Shown: positions 17,141 through 25,046 of the stretch, piece by piece | Numbering within the stretch: the first letter of the stretch is position 1 | How the letters are laid out: each line of letters starts with the position of its first letter | Assembly: GCA_016290325.1 (NCBI GenBank) | Contig: JAEETL010000015.1 | Coordinates: forward strand, 1 to 60,839 | Direction: 5' to 3' | Length of the DNA: 60,839 nucleotides | DNA from: Muribaculaceae bacterium | Lineage (GTDB): Bacteria > Bacteroidota > Bacteroidia > Bacteroidales > Muribaculaceae | Notes under the pieces: model-generated | Told to the model about the DNA's origin: nothing | The model's input: only the letters and a program-made list of their open reading frames with translations | The model's database searches: none | Program-made: the position numbers and the translations under genes

Positions 17141-18277
17141 ATGAAAAAGATGATTCTTTTCGGCGCCGCCATCATGTTTGCGTTCGGCGCATCGGCTCAG
17201 ATGAGCCTCGTGAAAGACCTCGCCAAGAAGGCCTCTTCGGAGAACCCGATGGACCTGGCTAATGTGCTCATGCAGATTGAGCCCGCTCTTGATAATCCCG
17301 AGAGTGCTGGTGACGTGCTCACATGGTACACCGCTGGTAAGGCTGCGTTTGGCTTGTATGATCAGTTGTACAAGTTGAAACTGTTGGGTCAGCCCGTTGA
17401 AGATGAGATGATGAACGAGGCACTGAGTGCAGGTTTCGAGTTCTATCAGAAAGCTCTTCCTCTTGACTCCATCGTTGAGGTTGACAAGAAGACTGGCGCT
17501 CCCAAGCTGAACAGTGATGGCACCAAGAAGGTGAAGACCAAATACAGCAAGGATATCATTGGTGCGCTCACCTCTCACATGGGTGACATCGCTAACGCCG
17601 GTAACGTGTATCTGCAGAACAGCGATTGGGCAAATGCTGCTGCCGCATTCGGTAACTATGCCGATCTGGCACGCTCAGCCTTTGCTATCGCCAATGGCGT
17701 TGCTGCTCCTGACAGCACTTTGAGTCAGGTTCGCTTCTTCCAGGGCTACTCACAGTACCAGATTCAGGACTTTGCTAACGCTTATGACAGCTTTACCAAG
17801 GCTCGCAAGTTGGGTTACACCGACAACAACATTGTTGAGTTCCAGACTTCAGCGTTGGCCAATATGGTTCAGGGCATGATCGACAACAAGGAGTATGAAA
17901 AGGCAATGTCTTTCATTGACAATGCCCTCAAGGCTGATCCCATGAATGGTACTCTGCATGACATCAAGGGTTTTACCACTGAGTTGCAAAATGGTGTTGA
18001 CGCCGCGCTGCCTTTCTATCGCAAGGCTGTTGAGGTAGATCCCAACTACGCTAACGCATTCTTTGATGTCGGCCGTTGCCTCTATCTGCAGGCCCAGAAG
18101 ATTATCGATGATAATCCTAATGCCACCAACAAGGAGCTTGTTCCCAAGATCAAGCCCATCTATGACGAGGCCATCCCCTACCTGGAGAAAGCCATCAACC
18201 TCAATCCCGATGACACTAAGGCTAAGAACGTGCTGGATGACATCCTCTACAAGTTTGAGGTCATGGGTGTGAAGTAA
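17141..18277 (+). CDS. Exported tetratricopeptide-repeat protein
   Basis: A signal peptide ending ASAQ (residues 1-20) precedes a 358-residue helical protein. TPR motifs are visible around 155-245 (WANAAAAFGNYADLARSAF; FANAYDSFTKARKLGY) and in the C-terminal half (EKAMSFIDNALKADP; DAALPFYRKAVEVDPNYANAFFDVGRCLY; YLEKAINLNPDD). TPR proteins bind other proteins; no enzyme motif is seen. It lies 32 bases after gyrA without an obvious promoter, so may be read from it. It is a paralogue of the next gene. The ATG is chosen over an upstream TTG because of the signal peptide. Confidence 0.82.
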   Translation: MKKMILFGAAIMFAFGASAQMSLVKDLAKKASSENPMDLANVLMQIEPALDNPESAGDVLTWYTAGKAAFGLYDQLYKLKLLGQPVEDEMMNEALSAGFEFYQKALPLDSIVEVDKKTGAPKLNSDGTKKVKTKYSKDIIGALTSHMGDIANAGNVYLQNSDWANAAAAFGNYADLARSAFAIANGVAAPDSTLSQVRFFQGYSQYQIQDFANAYDSFTKARKLGYTDNNIVEFQTSALANMVQGMIDNKEYEKAMSFIDNALKADPMNGTLHDIKGFTTELQNGVDAALPFYRKAVEVDPNYANAFFDVGRCLYLQAQKIIDDNPNATNKELVPKIKPIYDEAIPYLEKAINLNPDDTKAKNVLDDILYKFEVMGVK

Positions 18278-18304
18278 TCTGTTATTGAATCTTAAATTCC
18301 TAAT

Positions 18305-18346
18305 GCGGGCGGTGATGCATACGACTCACCGCCTGCAATATTTTTT
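18305..18346 (+). terminator. Rho-independent terminator between the TPR paralogues
   Basis: An 11-bp GC-rich stem (one G-U pair) with a 10-base loop is followed by AATATTTTTT. Confidence 0.85.
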
Positions 18347-18376
18347 CATGATGTTGCACGGGAGTGGAAAAATACC

Positions 18377-18384
18377 TAATTTTG
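18377..18384 (+). promoter_or_regulatory. Promoter -7 element for the second TPR gene
   Basis: TAATTTTG ends 23 bases before the GTG at 18408, the typical spacing here, which favours GTG over the ATG at 18420. Confidence 0.6.
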
Positions 18385-18407
18385 CGGTCGTTTTTAGAGA
18401 GATAGTT

Positions 18408-19649
18408 GTGAAAAAATATATGATCATATTGGCCGCCCTCGTGACGTTGTCGTTCAACGCCTCGGCTCAGCGGCATCTCATCGGCGAGGCTAAGAAAGCC
18501 ATCAATGGATTAACCATGACCATTGATAACTATGAAAAGGCTTTCAATAAGTTCAAGCCCGCTCTCACCAATGAGGAAACTTGTAACCATCCTGGTACTT
18601 GGGCTCTAGCCAACCAAATCAAGATTGAACAGTTTGACAAGTACATGGACAATCGTCGCGTGGGCAAGAAAATCAATATCCAGTCGATGGGTCACACCTT
18701 GCTGGATGCTTATGACTATGGGATGAAGTCCCTTAGCCTTGATACTATCCCCGTACTCGATAAAAAAGGAAAATCTGTCATCGATAAAAAGACCAAACGA
18801 CCCAAAGTCAAAACTCGTTTCAGCAAGGATGTTGTCAGCCGCCTGCTCGAGCATCACGACAATTATCGTGTTGTGGGCAGCGAATTGTACAATATCAAGG
18901 ACTGGGAAGGAGCTTACAAGGCATGGGATGACTATTGCCAGATGGCTGCCCGTGTCGATGATCCGCGTTGGCTGAAACCTGACAGCATAGTTGCCGAGGT
19001 GAGGTATTACCAAGGTATCGCAGCATGGCAGAAAGGTGATACCATCGATGCTGTGCGCCTATTCAGTATGGCTAGGCATGGCGGTTTCCCCGGCAAGGAG
19101 GCCTATGATTACGCGTTGGTTTGCTTGAGTGATTTGGGCAATGAGAGAGAGGTGGTGAAACTGGCTTGGGAAGCTTTCATCAACTTTGGTACAAGCGATC
19201 CACAATACATCCGCATCTTGATCAACGATTTTGTCAGTCGTGAGGACTATAGCGGGGCTAACGACCTGCTTGAAGAAGCGATGGCTGTCAACCCTGATGA
19301 TGATGAGTTGCTGAATTTAAAGGGACTTGTTGTCGAGAGCCAGCAGAGCATTTATGAGGCTTTACCTTACTACCAGCGCTGCATCGAGCTGAACGACAGC
19401 AATGCCAGCGGCCAGTTCAATGTGGGTAGATTTTTCTATAACAAAGCACAGGAAACGCGCCAAAACAGCCGTTTATACGGTAAGCGCTTGGCCGATATGG
19501 TAAATCCCATTTACCGTGAAGCGTTGCCCTATTTGGAGAAATCCTTTGCCCTTAATCCCCACAACGAGGAACTGATCAACGCCTTGCGTGACATTTATTA
19601 CAAGCTAGGAGAGGCCCAGAAACTCCAGGCCATCGAGTCAATCCATTAA
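18408..19649 (+). CDS. Exported tetratricopeptide-repeat protein, paralogue of the preceding gene
   Basis: A 413-residue protein with a signal peptide ending NASAQ and several TPR units in the C-terminal half (e.g. DLLEEAMAVNPDDDELLNL, EALPYYQRCIELNDSNASGQ). It shares with its neighbour the same layout, an insertion with repeated Lys-rich text followed by VKT+FSKD or VKTKYSKD, and the conserved end PYLEK+FALNPH or PYLEKAINLNPD. The two arose by tandem duplication and have diverged. It has its own promoter. GTG at 18408 keeps the two lysines of the signal-peptide n-region. Function unknown. Confidence 0.8.
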   Translation: MKKYMIILAALVTLSFNASAQRHLIGEAKKAINGLTMTIDNYEKAFNKFKPALTNEETCNHPGTWALANQIKIEQFDKYMDNRRVGKKINIQSMGHTLLDAYDYGMKSLSLDTIPVLDKKGKSVIDKKTKRPKVKTRFSKDVVSRLLEHHDNYRVVGSELYNIKDWEGAYKAWDDYCQMAARVDDPRWLKPDSIVAEVRYYQGIAAWQKGDTIDAVRLFSMARHGGFPGKEAYDYALVCLSDLGNEREVVKLAWEAFINFGTSDPQYIRILINDFVSREDYSGANDLLEEAMAVNPDDDELLNLKGLVVESQQSIYEALPYYQRCIELNDSNASGQFNVGRFFYNKAQETRQNSRLYGKRLADMVNPIYREALPYLEKSFALNPHNEELINALRDIYYKLGEAQKLQAIESIH

Positions 19650-19669
19650 TTTCCTAATAGTGAATTAGT

Positions 19670-20443
19670 TTACGGCTTACGGACGATGCCGCGCTTGCTG
19701 GCACGCACGAAGTCGATAATCGTGTCGCGCTCGGGACTTTCGGGTAATTGTCCGGCCACTTCAAGTGACTGGGTAATATTCAATCCCGAGTCATAGATGG
19801 CGCGGTAAACGTCGGCAATGGCATCAATCTGCTCGCTGGTGTAGCCGCGACGATGCAAACCCACCTTGTTCACACCCTCATAGGCGATGGGGTAGCGAGC
19901 TGCCATGCAATAGGGCGGTATATCCTTGTTGACCAGCGCGCCTCCTTGAATCATCACGTGGCAACCGATTTGTGTGAATTGATGAACTAGAGCGCCACCT
20001 CCAATGATGGCCCAGTCTCCAGCTACCACCTCTCCAGCCAGTTGTGCCGAGTTGGACATGATGACATGATCTCCCACCACACAATCGTGAGCGACATGGC
20101 AGTATGCCATAATCAGACAATGACTGCCAACAACGGTCTTGCCTTTAGATGCTGTGCCGCGATGGATGGTGACAAACTCGCGGATAGTCGTGTTGTCGCC
20201 GATGATGGCCAGCGTGTCCTCGCCTTGGAATTTAAGGTCTTGTGGAATGTCGCCAACGACTGCATTGGCATGGATGTGACAATTCTTGCCGATGCGAGCA
20301 CCACTTCTAACCACGGCACCGCTATCAATGATGGTGCCGTCACCAATCTCGACATTGGAGTCGATGGTAACAAACGGACCGATGATCACATTCTCCCCAA
20401 TTTTAGCGTCAGGGTGGACGACGGCAAATTGATGTATATTCAT
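19670..20443 (-). CDS. lpxA: Acyl-ACP:UDP-N-acetylglucosamine O-acyltransferase LpxA
   Basis: LpxA catalyses the first step of lipid A synthesis, transferring a 3-hydroxyacyl chain from ACP to UDP-GlcNAc. The N-terminal half is a left-handed beta-helix of hexapeptide repeats (VVHPDAKIGENVIIGPFVTI), with the catalytic His in CHVAHDCVVG. The C-terminal helical part contains NKVGLHRRGY. Length (257) is normal. The ATG at 20443 is chosen over a longer frame because NIHQFAVVHP matches family N-termini. It is the last gene of the lpxD-lpxC/fabZ-lpxA operon. Confidence 0.95.
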   Translation of the reverse strand: MNIHQFAVVHPDAKIGENVIIGPFVTIDSNVEIGDGTIIDSGAVVRSGARIGKNCHIHANAVVGDIPQDLKFQGEDTLAIIGDNTTIREFVTIHRGTASKGKTVVGSHCLIMAYCHVAHDCVVGDHVIMSNSAQLAGEVVAGDWAIIGGGALVHQFTQIGCHVMIQGGALVNKDIPPYCMAARYPIAYEGVNKVGLHRRGYTSEQIDAIADVYRAIYDSGLNITQSLEVAGQLPESPERDTIIDFVRASKRGIVRKP

Positions 20444-20484
20444 ATTCTGATTTGTTTCTAACACTTGATTTCTAAAAATAAGGG

Positions 20485-20526
20485 CCTAAAACCTAAAGCC
20501 TAAAGCCTAAAACCTAAAGCCTAAAC
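20485..20526. repeat. Tandem heptamer array CCTAAAN, six copies
   Basis: Six perfect-length units (CCTAAAA, CCTAAAG, CCTAAAG, CCTAAAA, CCTAAAG, CCTAAAC) lie between lpxC/fabZ and lpxA. The lpxC/fabZ stop codon is inside the last unit. Because 7 is not a multiple of 3, TAA (plus strand) and TAG (minus strand) appear in all frames. Confidence 0.9.
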
Positions 20527-21915
20527 AGGATTCTTGACGATTTGTGCCATAAACTCGGCCTCGGTGACAATCTTCTCGCCTACAAAAGCATAGCCCTTCA
20601 TCACGGCGGTGCCTCGGCGAATGGGTGTCATCAGCGACAGATGGAAAATGAGTGTGTCGCCAGGAATGACCTTGCTGCGGAACTTCACGTTGTCAATCTT
20701 GAGGAAATAGGTGGAATAGTTCTCAGGATCTTCCACACTGCTGAGCACGAGAATTCCACCCACCTGAGCCATGGCCTCGACTTGAAGCACACCGGGCATA
20801 ATGGGCTCATGCGGGAAATGCCCCTGGAAGAACGGCTCATTAACCGTCACATTCTTAATACCTACCACGTGTTTCTTGCCCTTCTCGATGATTTTGTCAA
20901 CGAGCAGCATGGGATAACGGTGGGGCAGCATGGCACGTATTTGATTGATGTCATAAAGCGGTTCTTTGTTCGGGTCGTAGATGGGTGCCTGAACATTCTG
21001 GTAGCGCAGCTCTTGACGAATCTTCTTAGACAGCTGGGTGTTGATGGTGTGTCCAGGGCGGGTTGCGACGATGCGTCCCTTCAACGGACGACCGATCAAT
21101 GCCAAATCACCCAACACATCGAGCAGTTTGTGGCGTGCAGGCTCGTTCTTGAAGGCCAAGGGTTTATTATTCAGGTAGCCCAGTTCATTGGCCGGCTTGT
21201 GAGGAACATTCATCACATCGGCCATGTGGTCAAGGTCTTCCTGCTTCATGGGCGAGTCATAGATGACGATGGCATTGTCTAGGTCACCGCCCTTGATGAG
21301 ATTCAGCTGGATAAGCGGCTGCACCTCGCGAACAAACACGAATGTGCGGCTTGCGGCAATCTCATCCTTGAACAGTTTGATATCGGTCAGCGATGCGAAC
21401 TGGTTGCCCAGTACAGGCGAATCATACTCAACCATGCAATCGATAGAGAAATCGTCATCGGGCAGTACGATGAGCGATGATCCGGTATTTTTGTCAACAA
21501 CTTTGATGCGCTGTTTTACCACATAGTATTCCTTGTCGGCTTCTTGCTCAACAACGCCTACTTTCTCGATTTCCTTGCACCATTGTATGGCACTGCCGTC
21601 CAGGATAGGCACCTCGCCGCAGTTTACTTCGATCAAGCAGTTGTCGATACCTGCAGCATACAACGCGGCCATTGCGTGTTCGATGGTACTAACGCGGGCT
21701 TCCTTGTTGCTCTTGCTGGCGATAACGGTGCCACGGGTGGTCTCGATAACGTGTTCGGCAAGCGCTTGAATGGTGGGCTGGCCCTCCATGTCAATGCGTT
21801 TGAACACATAGCCTGTATTTACCTCGGCGGGTTTAAATGTCGCGGTTGACATTTGTCCCGTGTGCAGACCCTTGCCGCTCACGGTGAACTCGCCCTTGAG
21901 AGTTTTTTGCTTCAT
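20521..21915 (-). CDS. lpxC-fabZ: Bifunctional LpxC deacetylase / FabZ dehydratase
   Basis: One 464-residue chain joins two enzymes. Residues 1-300 are LpxC, the Zn-dependent deacetylase that commits UDP-acyl-GlcNAc to lipid A (SGKGLHTG at the start, HAMAALYA, and the metal-binding region ending RHKLLDVLGDLALIG). Residues 320-464 are FabZ, the 3-hydroxyacyl-ACP dehydratase (LPHRYPMLLVDKI, GHFPHEPIMPGVLQVEAMAQ with catalytic His and Glu). This fusion is a known trait of Bacteroidota and may balance lipid A against fatty acid synthesis. It is in the middle of the lpx operon. Confidence 0.96.
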   Translation of the reverse strand: MKQKTLKGEFTVSGKGLHTGQMSTATFKPAEVNTGYVFKRIDMEGQPTIQALAEHVIETTRGTVIASKSNKEARVSTIEHAMAALYAAGIDNCLIEVNCGEVPILDGSAIQWCKEIEKVGVVEQEADKEYYVVKQRIKVVDKNTGSSLIVLPDDDFSIDCMVEYDSPVLGNQFASLTDIKLFKDEIAASRTFVFVREVQPLIQLNLIKGGDLDNAIVIYDSPMKQEDLDHMADVMNVPHKPANELGYLNNKPLAFKNEPARHKLLDVLGDLALIGRPLKGRIVATRPGHTINTQLSKKIRQELRYQNVQAPIYDPNKEPLYDINQIRAMLPHRYPMLLVDKIIEKGKKHVVGIKNVTVNEPFFQGHFPHEPIMPGVLQVEAMAQVGGILVLSSVEDPENYSTYFLKIDNVKFRSKVIPGDTLIFHLSLMTPIRRGTAVMKGYAFVGEKIVTEAEFMAQIVKNPV

Positions 21916-21932
21916 TTTATTAATTTCAATTC

Positions 21933-21954
21933 CCTAAAAACCTAAAGCCTAGAG
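21933..21954. repeat. Short heptamer array (CCTAAAA/CCTAAAG/CCTAGAG) at the lpxD stop
   Basis: About three units, one with an extra A, lie in the lpxD-lpxC/fabZ gap. The lpxD stop codon lies in the last unit. Confidence 0.75.
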
Positions 21955-22965
21955 CTTCTTCTTCAGCTCCTTGATGTCGCTATACATCTCGCCCAGGCGT
22001 TTCAAATAAACGACCTGGCGTGCAAATTCCATGGCAGGCTGCACGGGAGCGCCCAGCCACTTGCCGTTGCTGCCGATGCTGTTGTCCACGCCGGTCTGTG
22101 CGCCGATGCCATTCTTGTCACCCACAGTGATGTGGCCAGCAAATCCCACTTGACCGCCAACCATGTTGTATTTGCCGATTTTGGTTGAGCCGGCAACACC
22201 CACCTGAGCTGCCATTACAGTGCTTTCGCCCACTTCAACATTATGGGCGATCTGGATAAGGTTATCAAGTTTAGCTCCTTTCTTAACCACGGTAGCGCCC
22301 ATTGTGGCGCGATCGATGGTGGTGTTGGCGCCGATTTCCACATCATCCTCAAGGATGACAATGCCTACCTGGGAGATTTTCTCGTAGGTGCCATCTTCCT
22401 TTGGTGCGAATCCGAATCCGTCACCACCGATGACGGCTCCGCCCTGCACAATGCAACGATTGCCAATGCGACAGCCGTGATAGATTTTAACACCAGGATA
22501 CAAAATCACGTCGTCACCCAATGTCACGCCATCACCCACATACACCTGCGGGTAAATTTTTACGTTCTTGCCGATGGTCACGCCGTCGCCAATGTAAGCA
22601 AATGCGCCCACATACACGTCATTGGGCAAGGTTGTGCCTTCACCCACGTGGATGGGCTGCTCCACACCATGCTTGGCGGGGCGCTGGCTGTTGACAAAAT
22701 TCAACAGGTCGGCCAGCGTCTTGTAAGGGTCATCAACGCGGATGAGCGTTGCTTTCACCTCTTGCTCAGCGACAAAATCCTTACGCACCAGCACTGCCGA
22801 GGCGTGCGTGGTATAAATGAAATGGGTATATTTGGGATTGGCGAGGAACGTCAGGCAACCTGGCGTTGCTTCCTCGATTTTAGCATAATTGTTAATCACA
22901 GCCGATGCATCACCATCAACCGTACCGTTAACCATTGCTGCAAGTTGTTGTGCAGTAATCTCCAT
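21949..22965 (-). CDS. lpxD: UDP-3-O-(3-hydroxyacyl)glucosamine N-acyltransferase LpxD
   Basis: LpxD adds the second 3-hydroxyacyl chain in lipid A synthesis. An N-terminal uridine-binding domain (1-100, with [16 protein letters not shown]) precedes a hexapeptide-repeat beta-helix (105-300; [18 protein letters not shown] with the catalytic His) and a C-terminal helix ending LKKKL. Length (338) is normal. First gene of the lpx operon; its promoter is not a clean TAnnTTTG match (GAACTTTG lies about 40 bases upstream). Confidence 0.95.
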   Translation of the reverse strand: MEITAQQLAAMVNGTVDGDASAVINNYAKIEEATPGCLTFLANPKYTHFIYTTHASAVLVRKDFVAEQEVKATLIRVDDPYKTLADLLNFVNSQRPAKHGVEQPIHVGEGTTLPNDVYVGAFAYIGDGVTIGKNVKIYPQVYVGDGVTLGDDVILYPGVKIYHGCRIGNRCIVQGGAVIGGDGFGFAPKEDGTYEKISQVGIVILEDDVEIGANTTIDRATMGATVVKKGAKLDNLIQIAHNVEVGESTVMAAQVGVAGSTKIGKYNMVGGQVGFAGHITVGDKNGIGAQTGVDNSIGSNGKWLGAPVQPAMEFARQVVYLKRLGEMYSDIKELKKKL

Positions 22966-23086
22966 GATGTAGTTAAATATTGACTAGTCTTTTAAAAACG
23001 GCTGCAAAGTTCGCAAAAAAAACACAATATCACAACTTTATCGCCTTGACAAGCTTATTTAAGTGCCAAATAGAACAATAATTAGT

Positions 23087-23548
23087 CTATTTAGTACTGC
23101 GATTGAGCAACTCGGCAATCTTTGCTTCGATTACGGGAGCGTCTTGATAGCCCAGCAGGGTTTGATACTCGCCCTTGGGTGTTACAAACATCAGCGTGGG
23201 AACAGCTTCAACGCGGAATTCCATGGCCAACTCGGGTTCTTGGTCCACATCCACGCGCTTGAAAATCACCTCGCCCTTATGGTTTTGCTCAATCTTGTCC
23301 AGCACCGGTGCCAATTCCTTGCAGGGACCGCACCAAGTGGCAAAGAAGTCGATGACCATGGGCTTCGAGGTCATAATGGTGGTTTGCTTGACCCACTCGG
23401 TTTGTCCCTCATCATCAGCACTGGCAACTGGCATCTCGCTTTGTGTGGTCTCATTACCGCTAGCGTTTTGTTTGTCAGCATTATCTGATTTATTATTGCA
23501 TGCTGCAAGCAACAACAATGCGGTCATGCAGAAAATGATCCTTTTCAT
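23087..23548 (-). CDS. Thioredoxin-fold lipoprotein
   Basis: A lipobox (LAAC, Cys about residue 17) and a low-complexity linker place the thioredoxin domain (about 48-153) in the envelope. The redox site WCGPCKE is intact, and VDVDQEPELAMEFRVEAVPTLMF with the cis-Pro follows. It should reduce or form disulfides on exported proteins, with partner unknown. It lies 30 bases after the Sua5 gene and is probably the last gene of that operon. Confidence 0.9.
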   Translation of the reverse strand: MKRIIFCMTALLLLAACNNKSDNADKQNASGNETTQSEMPVASADDEGQTEWVKQTTIMTSKPMVIDFFATWCGPCKELAPVLDKIEQNHKGEVIFKRVDVDQEPELAMEFRVEAVPTLMFVTPKGEYQTLLGYQDAPVIEAKIAELLNRSTK

Positions 23549-23578
23549 ATTTGATTTCTTAAATTAAATAATCTTGTC

Positions 23579-24184
23579 TTAATTCACTAATTTACCTTTG
23601 CCTAAACGGGTGATGACGGGTTCGTTGCCCGTGCAGTCAACAATGGTTGAGGGCATGAGCTGTCCTCTACCAGAGTCGATGACGATATCGACCTTTGACT
23701 CAAAGGCTTCGGCCATCAAACCGGGCTCGCAGCGGTAGTCCTCATCGTCACCGGGCACCGAGGTCGTCAGGATAGGCCCACCTAAGGTTCTGACGATGGC
23801 CAATGCGATCTCATTGTCGGGAATACGGATACCCACGGTACGGCGGCCCTTGAACGCTTTAGGCAGTTTGGACAGGGCAGGCAAGATGAAGGTGAATGGC
23901 CCCGGCAAGTTTGATTTCATCATCCTGAACTGGACGTTATCAAACTTGGCGAATTGGGCCACCTGTGAGATGTCGTCACAGATGATTGACAGATTGGTCT
24001 TGGCCGACTTCATCTCCTTCATGGCACAGATTCGCTCGATAGCTTGGTTATTGAGCGCGTCGCAGCCTAAAGCATAAACAGTGTCGGTAGGATAGATGAT
24101 GAGCCCTCCATCCTTGAGGGTTTCAACCACTTGGTCGATGTGACGCTGGTTGACGTTGTTCTCTAATATTTCTAATATTTCCAT
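23579..24184 (-). CDS. Threonylcarbamoyl-AMP synthase (Sua5/YciO/YrdC family)
   Basis: The 201-residue YrdC-domain protein should make threonylcarbamoyl-AMP from threonine, bicarbonate and ATP for the t6A modification of ANN-decoding tRNAs. It shows GGLIIYPTDTVYALGCD, the ATP/threonine-binding KSNLPGPFTFIL and RIPDN, and ends after the YrdC domain, without a Sua5 tail. YciO-type relatives have other, unknown roles, so the assignment is to family. ATG at 24184 is used rather than a TTG two codons upstream. Confidence 0.85.
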   Translation of the reverse strand: MEILEILENNVNQRHIDQVVETLKDGGLIIYPTDTVYALGCDALNNQAIERICAMKEMKSAKTNLSIICDDISQVAQFAKFDNVQFRMMKSNLPGPFTFILPALSKLPKAFKGRRTVGIRIPDNEIALAIVRTLGGPILTTSVPGDDEDYRCEPGLMAEAFESKVDIVIDSGRGQLMPSTIVDCTGNEPVITRLGKGKLVN

Positions 24185-24196
24185 AATCAAACAAAA

Positions 24197-24865
24197 CTAG
24201 AAACTAACGATTGAGGTCTCCACGTTGATGCCGTTGGCATATTTTTTCAACAACGATGCCATCCATTCTACCGCTTCTTCCAGCGGCATCTCGGGACCAA
24301 AAGCATTGATATTGATTTGTGCCTTGACTGTCTCTTCAGTGAATTTGGTGCGCTCCTCGTCGCTCGTGGGGGTGGCTATAGGTCCTGCAGCGTCGCGATA
24401 GACAGGCATTCCCTCGATATTGAGCAAACCGCGTCCAATGCCGTTATATACGTCATCGGCGGTGCCCACGCTCATGGTGAGGGTGTTTCCCTTGATGCGG
24501 TCACCGTCTAAGCCACTGATGGCATACCCGCTCTTAATAGAAACCAGATTGACGACGTCGATGAGTGTAGTCAGGCGATAGATACCCAAGCCACGGATGA
24601 TGCGGCGGCACAGAGCCTCGCTCGACACGCGGTATCGGCTCGGATCCTTGCCAAGCGACTTGTACAGATGTCTAGTGGCCGCGATGGCAGGCCGCTTGTT
24701 GATTTCCAACAACTCATACCGCTGCTTGATATCCATTGCGGCAGCCTCGATTTCGGCCCACAATTCATCACTCGTCGGTCTATTCACGACCGTGGCGCTG
24801 ATGAGTCCAATGCGGGTTTCGGGACAAGCCTCCAGAATCCTTGGATCGATCTTTACCTCAATCAT
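24197..24865 (-). CDS. B3/B4 tRNA-binding-domain protein
   Basis: The 222-residue protein consists of the B3/4 domain found in the beta subunit of phenylalanyl-tRNA synthetase, where it edits mischarged tRNA (core RHLYKSLGKDPSRYRVSSEAL and VDVVNLVSIKSGYAISGLD). Free-standing B3/4 proteins are common and may edit misacylated tRNA or free amino acids; the substrate is unknown. It heads a three-gene operon with the Sua5 and thioredoxin genes, and the first two both point to tRNA quality. Confidence 0.85.
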   Translation of the reverse strand: MIEVKIDPRILEACPETRIGLISATVVNRPTSDELWAEIEAAAMDIKQRYELLEINKRPAIAATRHLYKSLGKDPSRYRVSSEALCRRIIRGLGIYRLTTLIDVVNLVSIKSGYAISGLDGDRIKGNTLTMSVGTADDVYNGIGRGLLNIEGMPVYRDAAGPIATPTSDEERTKFTEETVKAQININAFGPEMPLEEAVEWMASLLKKYANGINVETSIVSF

Positions 24866-24890
24866 TATTGATGCACTTCAAAAAACGCTG

Positions 24891-24898
24891 CAAAGATA
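24891..24898 (-). promoter_or_regulatory. Promoter -7 element for the B3/4-Sua5-thioredoxin operon
   Basis: TATCTTTG on the minus strand ends 25 bases before the start. Confidence 0.6.
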
Positions 24899-24987
24899 CA
24901 ACTTTAAATCCAATAATCGACTAATTGTTGATAAATTAGGCATCTCCTTGAAATTGCTCAAATACGATAGGCGTCTTTTCGGCATAA

Positions 24988-25014
24988 AAAATGAAAATTT
25001 TCCTTTTTCATTTT
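24988..25014 (+). promoter_or_regulatory. Operator-like inverted repeat AAAATGAAAA-N7-TTTTCATTTT (copy A)
   Basis: The right arm overlaps a -33 TTTG at 25012-25015. The same dyad with the same 7-base spacer occurs upstream of the DUF1893 gene, within a longer conserved promoter block. Confidence 0.7.
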
Positions 25015-25034
25015 GTTCTGCCCTTAACTTGCAC

Positions 25035-25042
25035 TAATTTTG
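25035..25042 (+). promoter_or_regulatory. Promoter -7 element for the serine hydrolase
   Basis: TAATTTTG is preceded by TTTG with a 19-base spacer. It ends only 4 bases before the ATG at 25047 and 7 before a second in-frame ATG at 25050, so the mRNA should be leaderless or nearly so. Confidence 0.65.
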
Positions 25043-25046
25043 CCAG

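Noticed and set aside
20485..20526. The CCTAAA repeats as telomere-like or CRISPR repeats
   Set aside because: Units are only 7 bases with no spacers, occur at many junctions with different words, and lie in a bacterial operon.
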